Origin: Thalassiosira profunda
Lineage: Eukaryota; Bacillariophyta; Thalassiosirophyceae; Thalassiosirales; Thalassiosiraceae
Direction of reading: 5' to 3'
Length of the DNA stretch: 16,994 nt
Assembly: GCA_036939355.1 (NCBI GenBank)
Contig: JALLAP010000189.1
Coordinates: 1 to 16,994 of the forward strand
Made by a program: the position numbers and the translations under genes. The notes under the pieces were generated by a model. It did no database searches and was not told the origin of the DNA. It was given only the letters and a program-made list of their open reading frames with translations. This document shows positions 7,588 to 15,831 of the stretch, one piece after another (the first letter of the stretch is position 1; each line of letters begins with the position of its first letter).

Positions 7588-7632
7588 GCCGTGGTTGAGG
7601 TCACGAGAAGTGCGTTTCTGTTTCTCCGTCCG
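7588..7632. repeat. Short direct repeat, copy B (partner at 6625)
   Basis: This is the second copy of the element described at 6625-6660, in the same orientation and about 963 bp away. It lies between the start of the glycosyltransferase-like reading frame (7511, minus) and the 2OG oxygenase gene (plus). The pair therefore brackets the glycosyltransferase-like segment. Confidence 0.65.
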
Positions 7633-7767
7633 CGACCTAGGTAGGTAACTTTACGTACTTTCTGGAACGCTACGTAGGCCCCACCGTTTCTTCGCGCAAG
7701 CGAGCGCCTCAACTTTTACCAAAGCAGGACGCGGACCCCCCCGCCCTCCTCCTCCGTCGTCGTCTCA

Positions 7768-7970
7768 ATGGGAGCCATCTTCTCCACGAACAAAGGACCC
7801 CCGCCGCCCTCTCACGTCGTCATTGCAACAGATTCAGGCGAAGCGGGGGTGTCAGTTTTGGGAGCGGTATCGAGAGAGCGCGTTGAGGGAGTGCCAACAC
7901 CGTCGTCGTCGAAACCGAAACGAAGCGGGGAGCCGACGAAGACGTCGGCGTCGAACAGGGCGAACAAAAG
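7768..7970 (+). CDS. Possible 5' exon of the 2OG-Fe(II) oxygenase gene
   Basis: An open frame from ATG 7768 (MGAIFSTNKGPPPPSHVV) runs to a canonical donor AAAG|GTGAGC at 7970/7971. An acceptor AACAG at 8089-8093, preceded by a T-rich tract, gives a 123-nt intron and joins exactly into the downstream 2OG oxygenase frame (Arg codon split AG|G). The joined product would add 126 residues of disordered Ser/Pro/Arg-rich sequence. Gly2 in MGAIFS is a plausible N-myristoylation start. The ATG context is weak at -3 (T), and translation could instead begin at 8269, in which case this stretch is 5' UTR or a spurious frame. Confidence 0.4.
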
Positions 7971-8268
7971 GTGAGCCGCGCCGACGCCCCGTCCAGCCGA
8001 GTTGCAATAATGCTGCGTCGTCGGCCTCGCGGCATTGCAGTCGAGGCCCCTCATTCACTTTTTATTGCATTGCAATGCTGCCGCTCAAAACAGGCCGGGC
8101 GATCGAAGGCTTGGCATTGCTCCCGTCAGCGCCACCTCCCCGCCGTCGAGCGAGAAGAGGACCCCCCTCGCGAGGATCCGGAGCCTGCCTCCCGCGGCGA
8201 AAGCGAGCGGCGGCACTCGCAGCCTGCGCGGACGCGCCACGCCGCGGAACGAGCGAGGCGTACGGAAA

Positions 8269-10393
8269 ATGAACGCGCAGCGCCAGCCGGCGAAGGACGA
8301 CCGGCAGCAGACGCTGGTCGGCGACGCCCTCGAGAGCGTCCGCCAGCAAAACCGCCTCGTTCCTGGCGGCGACGCGGGATACCAGACTCGCATGCCTCTC
8401 GACCCTGTGCAGCAGCCGCCGACGGCCTCCGGCGAGGCGTCCTCCTCCTCCGGCAGGAAGAAGATTCGGCCCATCAGTCTTCGCCGGAGCCACGGCAAAC
8501 CCGCGTCGTCGCCCTCGGCGGGCTCGCTGGCCGCGGCGGCAGCCCGAAGCCTCGCGGCCGACGGCTACGCCCCGCAGCCGAACGAGAATGAGGCGCCCGA
8601 TCGCGTCGCCGTCGATCCTCCGGGCGCCATCCTCGGCGCCCTCCCGTGGATGCATCCCGCGAACCACGGGCAGCAGCAGCAGGGGATGCCCTCCGCCGAG
8701 CAGACTGCCCACTACGGCGGGCACTTCTACGGCGGAGGCGGGCCGGCGTACCAGCCGGTCTATCCCCACGGGAACGGGTGGGGCTATCAGCCTCCTCCCC
8801 ACCAGCACCCGCAGCCACAGCCGCAGCAGCACGCGCAGCACCAGATGCCGGGCAATGCCGACCCCCACCGCTCACAGCACCAGTGGACGATGCCGCCGTT
8901 CCTCGCCCCGCTGGCCGCGAGCGTGCGCCACCCCTTCGCGACGTTCATGGGCAACGGCGCCCACCACGAGGCGGCGTGGGCGCAAAACGGCGGCGCGGGG
9001 CATCAGCAGATGATGCATGTGGTGCACGGCGCCGGCGTCGATGCGGCTGGGCAGTACGCGGCTGCGAATGCCACGAGCGAACGCGACGCGGCCCCTCCGT
9101 CCAACGAGGCCGACGAGGACGCCATGTCCACCGAGTCGATGTCAGGCGCCCAGGACATCGCCGAGGTCGAGGCGACGTTCATCCCGTCCACGTTCGCCCC
9201 GCCCGAGTACGTCGAGCGGATCCGCGCGCGGCAGGCGGCGGCCAATGCTGCTTCGATGGAGAATGCGGCTCCAACTCCCTCGAAGGCGGCCAAGAAGAAG
9301 GGCGAGCGCCGGTCGCCTCGCTCGGCGTCCAAGTCGAAGGGCAACGCCAAAGCGGCCGTGGCCCACCAGGCGTGCTCGCCCATCGCGAACCTGCCCAAGG
9401 GCCTCAAGGTCGGCAGCGCCAAGGTGGCCGCCGTCGACGAGGCCATCGAACGCGTCGATTCGCCCCAGCCGCAGGTCCTGACCGTCTGCGGCAAGAAGGT
9501 CACGATGGTCGATCCCGTGCGCAAGGTGTTCGTCGTCGACCTCCTCTCGCCGAAGCAGTGCGACCAGATCCGCATGATGGCCGACGATCACACCCGCGAG
9601 ATGGTCAAGAGCGGGAACGATGAGACGTGGCGGACGCTGTACACGTACACCAAGGTGAGAAATGCTTTGCTCGTGGAGTTGCGCGTGTCTACTGCGATGT
9701 GCAACGAGATCTAACAATGTGCGCCTTGCCTCGCCTCGTCCGCTCTCCAGATGGACCTGCCCGTGACGGAGGTGAAGGACATGGTGCGGAAACACACCGA
9801 CGGCATCATGCTCAGCGTGAAGAAGATCGTGGGCGAGATCTTCGGCATGAAGAAAGAGGCGATGAAGCTTCGAGCCCGAAGCTGGAAGGAGCCCCATCTG
9901 CTGCTGTACCAGGTGAGTGGCTATCTTATGATTCGATGTGATGCGATCCAATGACGTCTCTCATGTGATTCGTTCTTTCTGCTCGAACGCTCGAAGGCCC
10001 TCGACGGTCGCGACCCGCACACTGGCATCGAAATGCACTACGACGGATGTGAGTCGCTGCCTCTTTTCGTTGTGCCCTGTTTGCAAGGCTGAGCACACAT
10101 CTCATGCTTCGTTGCTTTCGTACGCAGGCGACATCACGTGGCAGGCGATGCTCACCCGTTTGGACGAGTACGAAGGCGGAGGCACCTACTTCCGCTGCCT
10201 GCGGAAGACGATCAAGCTGCGGCAGGGCCAGGTGCTCGTCCACCCCGGCGAGCTCTACCACAAGGGCGACATCACGTACGGCGTGCGCGTCCTGCTCGTG
10301 TGTTTTACCGATGGGATGGATGCTCGGGTTACGGACGACTCCAAGGCGGAGAATGACGATCCGAAGTACGAAAAGACCGTGCTCGTCGTGTGA
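8269..10393 (+). CDS. Prolyl 4-hydroxylase-type 2OG-Fe(II) oxygenase with long disordered N-terminus
   Basis: Four coding exons: 8269-9654, 9751-9912, 9997-10048 and 10128-10393 (introns of 96, 84 and 79 nt, GT-AG, frame restored each time); 621 aa. The start at 8269 has a good context (GGAAAATGA); an upstream exon may extend it. Residues 1 to about 400 are low-complexity: Ala/Ser-rich, then a Gln/His/Pro tract (PPPHQHPQPQPQQHAQHQ) and Lys/Arg-rich patches. The C-terminal catalytic domain starts near VFVVDLLSPKQCDQI. It has the Fe(II) triad HxD (His530-Tyr-Asp532 in GIEMHYDG) and distal His578 (GELYHKGDITYGVR), with Arg587 as the probable 2-oxoglutarate-binding residue. The EYEGGGTYF motif is also typical of this fold. 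Such enzymes hydroxylate prolyl or other residues using O2 and 2-oxoglutarate. There is no signal peptide or membrane span, so a cytosolic or nuclear location is inferred. The substrate is unknown. Confidence 0.85.
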
Positions 10394-11050
10394 GGAGGAG
10401 GGGGAGGAGAGACGCGTGAAGGGAGGGAGTGCTCTCGACTGGGATCGATATTGCAACGAGAGAGCAACGGTAGAAAAACGGCGGAGAGAGGCGTTGGCAT
10501 CGCAAGACGACGTTCGCCAAGCTGGTAATGCTTCGAATAGAAGCACTCAAGCCTCACACTTCAGCAATCAGGCCTCACATGGGCAACATGAGACTTCTCG
10601 CGAGATGCCATTCTGTACTCAGCAGTGTCTATGCACCAACCTGCTCTTTCGTTGCACTCGCCCCTCGATGCCCTTGCAACAAAGCATCGGAGATCAGACT
10701 GCAAACGTGTTGCAACCATAGCGAGCCTGCCCCGCATCTCTCTCTCTTCTTCTCCTTGTTGGACGAGAAGCTTTTGGTGCGAAGGAATGGGTGACTCTCC
10801 GCGCCGCCGCCTCGTTGCACTTTCCTCTTGCCTTTTCGCCAGCACGATGATGGCCCGCATCTTGGAATCTTGGCGGCCACGCACCATACCAGCAACTCCG
10901 CCCACTCACCGCATTCTCATTCGTTACCTGCGGCCGGGGCTGAGAGGGGAGATTGTGCTGTGGTGCTGGGAGGTTGGCCACACAATCTATCGGCGCATCT
11001 CAAATCGGCGGCGATAATTTGCAATCATCTTGTGGAGAGGAGGATCGATC
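10394..11050. other. Intergenic region, no gene seen
   Basis: 657 bp between the oxygenase stop and the transporter start, both on the plus strand. It should hold the oxygenase 3' UTR and the transporter promoter. Open frames on both strands are short, compositionally biased and without recognisable domains. A small imperfect direct repeat (GCCTCACA at 10550-10557 and 10571-10578) is the only local structure noted. No tRNA or other RNA gene was recognised. Confidence 0.55.
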
Positions 11051-13168
11051 ATGTCGTCTAACGAGGACATCGAATTGGAAGCCCTCAAGGGCGCCGATGG
11101 GGGACAGGGCGGTTTGGAGGAGCCCGCCGTGCCGGGAGATGTGCATACCCCGCAGCAGCTCGAGACGATCCCGCCCGAATATCTCAACGTCGCCCCTGCC
11201 GGGAAAGTGAACGAGCATCGCCCGCTCCTTCACATTGACGCCCGCGGCAACGCGTACACGTACGCACTCAACCCGTTGATGTACTCGGTCTTCTTGATCC
11301 TTGTTCTAGAGTTGCTCGAGCGCTTCTCCTTCTACGGGCTCTACATGACGCAGACCAACTATCTCACCGGATCCTATGACGACGATTGGAACGCCGACCT
11401 CACGTCGATGGAGGCAGCGTCGCTCATCTCGCTGTCGACCGCGGTGGCCTACACGGTGCCATTTGTGGGTGGGATGCTCGCCGATGCGCGTCTGGGAGAT
11501 TACAAGACGATCCTGGGGGGCGTCGTCTTCTTCTACTTGCCGGGGCTGTTCATCATCGCATCGTCGACGACTCCCAATTGGTGGCTGGGGACGGAGCACT
11601 TCAACGTCGGAGCGTACAGGCTGGCGTTGCTATTTCTTTGGCCCGTCGGGACGGGGACGGTGAAAGCAGTGGTGAATGTGTTTGGGGCGCGCCAGTACCA
11701 TCCAGTGTTGCAGCGAAGCATGGTCGAATCATTCTACGTGCAATTCTACATGTGCATCAAGTGAGTTGCCGTTGCTGTCTTTGCTTGCCTGCGACCACCC
11801 TCTGCTTACGCACGTTTCTTTGACAGCGTTGGAGCGGTTGTGGGCTGCATCATAATCCCCATCGTCGCACGAACGAGCATCGCTGCTGCCTACGCGATAC
11901 CGTTCGCATTGCTTCTCGTCGCCGTGCTCTTCTTTGTGGCCGGCTCGAAGCGATACGTCAACGTCGTCCCGGGCCACGCGACGGACAACAGCGGTGGTTC
12001 GGAAGAGGAGCCCAACCATACCGACGCTCCAAAGCCAAACTTTGCAGACGTTGCTAGGATCTGTGCTCTGATCGTCCCGTTCAACATTGCGTACAGCCAG
12101 TGCCCCACAACATGTGAGTGAATTCTGTGTATGCTGTTCTAAATGAGCTGTGTTACCCGGAGTGACGCTAATGCGGGCATCTCCGTTGATGTAGTCATGG
12201 TACAGGGTGCCGTTATGGATCCGTTCATGGGCATCATCGAAGCCCCCTCCCTTGACATCCTGGACTGTAAGTGAAAGTTGCATCGTATTATCGTTCCTAT
12301 GAATGGCTTACACTAACTCGTCTACTTCAGCTCTCAGCGTGCTAGTCTCCGGATACTTTGTGAGCAGCTACTTTTATCCGCTCCTCGCGAGAAGAAATAT
12401 CAAGTTGGCAACGGGCTATAAGTTTGCACTTGGATCTGCTATCGGAGCGTGTGCCATTCTTTGGTCGCTGCTGGTCGAAAAATGGATACACGATGAGTAC
12501 GGCCGCTCCGGAGGAAGAGTCAATGTGATTTGGCAAGCTCCGAGCTACATGCTGATCGGGGCAGGCGAAATCTTCTCAATCTCGACGGCGTAAGTGAAGA
12601 TGCAAATGAGCTGCTGTCGAAACTTGCAATCATCTCTAATTTCACTCCTGCCTCCTCCAACAGATACGAGGTCGCATTTACCGCCTCTCCTCCCAACAAG
12701 AAGGTGTTCGCGTGTGCGTTCAATCTGTTCTGCATTGGTGGTATCCCAAACATGGTGTCCCTCGGCCTTTATCGAATTTGCCGGCAGTGGTTTCAGAACA
12801 ATAACGGAGGAGGCAATATTGCGCGTCTCCCGGACTACAGCGAGGCTCACGTGGCGAACTACTTCCTGGTGTTGTTTGGGATCGTATTGTTTGGCGTGAC
12901 GGTCAATTTGCTGCCGCCCGTAAAAGAGTGGATATATCAGGTGGAAAGAATCGCCGCCAAAGCTTCGTCGGGGTCTGTGGCTAGCACGCCGAGAGTTAAG
13001 CAGGGCAAAGAGGAGAAGAGGGAGGCCGGAGAAGCCGATCCATTGTTGCTGGCGAAAAAGCACGCCCAATACCTGGAGGAAGGAACGGAGGCCCAGATTT
13101 ATCGAATGAATACGATGAAAGCAGAATTCGCCCGGGAGAAGCCCAGGAAGAAGGCACACAGAAAGTAG
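11051..13168 (+). CDS. POT/PTR2 family proton-coupled peptide (or nitrate) transporter
   Basis: Five exons: 11051-11760, 11827-12113, 12195-12266, 12331-12589 and 12664-13168 (introns of 66, 81, 64 and 74 nt, all GT-AG with GTRAGT-type donors). They join to 610 aa without a frame break. It is a polytopic plasma-membrane or vacuolar symporter of the major facilitator superfamily, POT/NPF branch. Diagnostic motifs are ELLERFSFYG (residues 87-96; ExxERF proton-coupling motif in TM1) and the PTR2 signature loop GGMLADARLGDYKTI (140-154). GARQYHPVL and YSQCPTTFMVQGAVMDP are also family-like, the latter assembled only after splicing of intron 2, which supports the model. A 70-residue acidic N-tail and a Lys/Glu-rich C-tail ending in EKPRKKAHRK should both be cytosolic. 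Family members carry di-/tripeptides or nitrate; sequence alone does not fix the substrate. Confidence 0.92.
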
Positions 13169-13443
13169 ACGGGTGAGATTCGTAGGTGAATGGGCTTAGT
13201 TTGTCCATGGCTGATCTGAATCTCTATCAAACAGGCAAAGTGTAGCGATAGGCAGTATCGCATCTATCGAGTTTCCTGCAACAAACCAAACATCTTGTGG
13301 CACGGTCTGCGCAAACAATACCTACAAGCCCTAGCAGACAGCATCGGGGCATCTGAATCTTGACCCAAACAAAGACCGTGGTCTAGTTTCTATCTTCCCA
13401 ACTTGGCGCGATACTTGTGCCTATCTGATCCCTCTTCGCTTTT
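13169..13443. other. Convergent intergenic region
   Basis: 275 bp between the stop codons of the POT transporter (plus) and the secreted charge-block protein (minus). It must contain both 3' UTRs. No gene, strong terminator-like hairpin or repeat is seen. Confidence 0.5.
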
Positions 13444-14258
13444 CTAGTCGAAGAGGTTCTCTCGGCGGCGGCGGCGCCTCTCGCGTCTTTCGTGCCTGTC
13501 TCTACGCTTGCGGCGCTCATCGCGCTTGGGGCGGTTCCGGCGACGGCGACGGCGACCACGGCGATAGCGTTTCCTGTGGAGATGGCAAGATACTTAGTGA
13601 GCAGGTATCAAGCTGGCTAGCAATCGATGGGCCAACTTACTTGTAGTTGTCGTCACCGTAGTCCTCATCATGGATTGGATCGTAGTCGTACTCGTCATGG
13701 TCGCCGGCCCAGGGGTAGTCCGTATCTAGATCGAGCGCGTGGTAGTCACAGCCTTCTCCGTAATACCAGCACATGTCGTCACGGTGCTCTTCGCGCTCCA
13801 ACGCCCAGTCTCTGTCGCGGCCCTGGTTGCGGTGGTACGGGTCCGCACGCTTGTTGTCGCGGTTGATGGCCTGCATGTGCTTCCTCCATCGCTCTCGATC
13901 CTCCTCCCGTTGCGACCTGACACAAAAAGAATTGGTGGGCGAAGGAAGGTTCAGCCTATGTTTGTTTGAAGCGAAGCCTGAGTTACCACGATATCACTTA
14001 CCTGCTTGGGTGTTCGCGGAAACGACGCTCGTCGCGCTGCCAAGCACGCTTCTGGGCGGCAGTCCAATCGCCCCAATTGCGAGGCCGGGCAAGGGCGCGG
14101 TGATCTGCGTCTGGCCCTCGCAAGTTGTTGCCTTGCGCACGAAGGAAGAGTTAGATAGTGCACATGTTCTCGTTTCCAACGACAAACGAGCAAGGACACT
14201 CACTAGCAACCGCAAGTGGAAGGATTGCCGCAATGATGAGATAATGCAGAAGGTTCAT
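13444..14258 (-). CDS. Small secreted charge-segregated protein (acidic Tyr-rich block and Arg-rich tail)
   Basis: No family recognised. Four exons on the minus strand: 14258-14204, 14131-14002, 13916-13641 and 13573-13444. The introns are 72, 85 and 67 nt with GTGAGTG, GTAAGTG and GTAAGTT donors, and all three junctions keep frame, giving 196 aa. Residues 1-19 (MNLLHYLIIAAILPLAVAS) form a clear signal peptide. Residues 20 to about 107 are a Trp/Arg/Asp-rich mixed-charge region (for example NWGDWTAAQKRAWQRDERRF). Residues 108-153 contain 17 acidic residues, 8 Tyr and no Lys/Arg, plus a Cys pair (111 and 118). The last exon encodes a 43-residue tail with 24 Arg and 4 Lys (KKRYRRGRRRRRRNRPKR and on). 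Domain boundaries coincide with exon boundaries. Secretion to the exterior, wall or a vacuole is inferred. A matrix, mineral-binding or polyanion-binding role is possible but unproven. Confidence 0.75.
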
Positions 14259-14650
14259 TTGCGTCTTGTTTGTTCGTTCGATGTTCAGGTGATTTCTCTG
14301 TACTCCTGGCACGATCTTGAAATTTATGAGCACATCTCTCGCTCCCCAGAGCAATCCCAGGATGCACCTTGCGAATGGTAACGAAGTCGTTGGCTTCGCA
14401 TATTTGGGACAGGGGTCACGGCTGCGCTCGGGCTAGACTTCCTCAAAAGAGTGGGATCGATCAGATTGCGTCTCGAGAAGCCTGTGTCAAAAACGATTCG
14501 CAAGAGAAGGTTCATCTGGCTTGACGCCCCCGCCTCGAAACCGTTCTGATCGCATGGTTCTGATGCGTGCCATCGAGCCACGCGCGCCCTCAGGGGCTGC
14601 TTGAGCGGGAGGCATGGCGGCCATAATTCGCCTGGCGAGCAGTGGGGAAC
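14259..14650. promoter_or_regulatory. Divergent promoter region, secreted protein / PAS protein
   Basis: 392 bp between two divergent start codons. It must hold the 5' UTRs and promoters of both genes. No clear TATA box, strong repeat or extra gene is seen; the open frames crossing it are extensions of the flanking coding regions. Confidence 0.45.
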
Positions 14651-15751
14651 ATGATGTCCTTCTCTAGGGCAGCCCGCGCGGCGGTGGCGGCCACGCCGTC
14701 TGCGGCCTTTATCTCCACCAATGCCGCAGTCGATTGCCGCATTCGAGCGTCGGCGGTGGAGGAGCTGCGCCGGCACTTCTGGGAGGCGTTCGCCGCTCGC
14801 TCGTCGAAGCGTGGCGCCTCGGCCGACAACGTTGCAACGCTGTCGCAGACGAACTCCTCAGTGGCGAGCGATAACGATACCCGCCTCTCGCAGTTAGAGG
14901 AGGTGCAAGACAAAGACAGGGTGCTACGCAAATATGCGAGAGATGATGCGTTCAGGCATTTCCGCATGAGCGCCGCCGCCCGTGCGATGAAGCGAGGAGA
15001 TGGCATCATGTCGAACGATTTCACAAACGATTTCTCTCTCGGGCTTGGATACCAGGCTCCGACGAATGACGGCGACGACGCCTTTTGCAAAGAGAGCCCG
15101 AGCCTCATTGATGTGGCCACCGCAGCTCAGGCGCGGGAGGAGATGCGCTGCCACTTCTGGGCCTCTCATCGAGCGAGGAAAGAGGCCCAAGATCAAGAGG
15201 ATCTCCAGGTACGACGTCCGATTGCTCCTCCGCTTGCTTCGTCTACACCCTCCCATCGCAACGACCACCACCTCCACGAACACCTACACGAACACCGCTT
15301 TCCACTGCCCTCCAGTCTGCAAGAGGTGTATCACGAATTTGGCGGTCCGATGCTCGGAATCCAACATCAACCAAGGGCGATGGCAATCACGGAGGTCAAC
15401 CCGCCATTCCGTCTGGTGGCTGTGAACAAAGAATGGACTTCGCTCTGCGGATACACGCGTGAGGAAGCCGTGGGATCCACGCTCAAGCAGCTGCTGCAAG
15501 GGTCCGAAACGAATGCAGTTGTGGCGAAGGATCTGGTCGAATCGCTTCTGCACAATGGCCACGAGGATGTGGAGAAAGAGGCGGTCTTGGTCAACTACAG
15601 GAATGATGGACGCAGCTTTCGCAATCACGTGCGTGTCGGCCGAATCAAGAATGAGCAAGGAGATACGACGCACTTCGTTGGAGTGTTCCGGAAGATCAGC
15701 GATCGGGAACTGGGCACTGAATGCGACGAGGATCTCTTTGCAAATGTGTGA
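14651..15751 (+). CDS. PAS-domain protein with three N-terminal His-Phe motif repeats
   Basis: 366 aa if unspliced, starting at the ATG at 14651. The N-terminus (MMSFSRAARAAVAATPSAAF) is basic, Ser/Ala-rich and without acidic residues, so a mitochondrial presequence is possible. Three copies of a helical motif [E/D]2-x-x-R/C-H-F-[W/R]-x4-A-R follow at residues 37-50 (EELRRHFWEAFAAR), 98-111 (DDAFRHFRMSAAAR) and 163-176 (EEMRCHFWASHRAR). A PAS domain covers about 245-348: AITEVNPPFRLVAVNKEW, LCGYTREEAVGSTLKQLLQG, VNYRNDGRSFRNHVRV and THFVGVFRK. The photoactive Cys of LOV domains (GRNCRFLQG) is replaced (GSTLKQLLQG), so a flavin-adduct photoreceptor is unlikely. Between repeat 3 and the PAS domain, 15209-15325 may be an in-frame 117-nt intron; removing it gives 327 aa. 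PAS domains sense ligands or mediate protein contacts; the output here is unknown. Confidence 0.8.
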   Translation: MMSFSRAARAAVAATPSAAFISTNAAVDCRIRASAVEELRRHFWEAFAARSSKRGASADNVATLSQTNSSVASDNDTRLSQLEEVQDKDRVLRKYARDDAFRHFRMSAAARAMKRGDGIMSNDFTNDFSLGLGYQAPTNDGDDAFCKESPSLIDVATAAQAREEMRCHFWASHRARKEAQDQEDLQVRRPIAPPLASSTPSHRNDHHLHEHLHEHRFPLPSSLQEVYHEFGGPMLGIQHQPRAMAITEVNPPFRLVAVNKEWTSLCGYTREEAVGSTLKQLLQGSETNAVVAKDLVESLLHNGHEDVEKEAVLVNYRNDGRSFRNHVRVGRIKNEQGDTTHFVGVFRKISDRELGTECDEDLFANV

Positions 15752-15831
15752 GGAACTGCCGGTTAGAGAATGTTGTATGCTAGAAGAATTGCTAGAATAG
15801 AAGAATGAACAAAGTACGCCTGCTGAAGCTG
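15752..15831. other. Short convergent intergenic gap
   Basis: Only 80 bp separate the stop codons of the PAS gene (plus) and the PHT5-like gene (minus), so their 3' UTRs probably overlap. An AAGAATTGCTAGAATAGAAG stretch (15783-15802) is A-rich, but no confident polyadenylation signal is assigned. Confidence 0.4.

Noticed and set aside
8646..9623. 325-aa plus-strand frame within the oxygenase N-terminal region
   Set aside because: Arg/Ala-rich alternate frame of a GC-rich coding exon; the other frame continues into a recognisable catalytic domain.
10528..10794. 88-aa plus-strand frame and overlapping minus-strand frames between the oxygenase and transporter genes
   Set aside because: No domain, signal peptide or splice support; likely UTR or spacer.
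15383..15691. PAS domain as a LOV blue-light sensor
   Set aside because: The flavin-binding Cys motif (GRNCRFLQG) is missing; the matching stretch reads GSTLKQLLQG.
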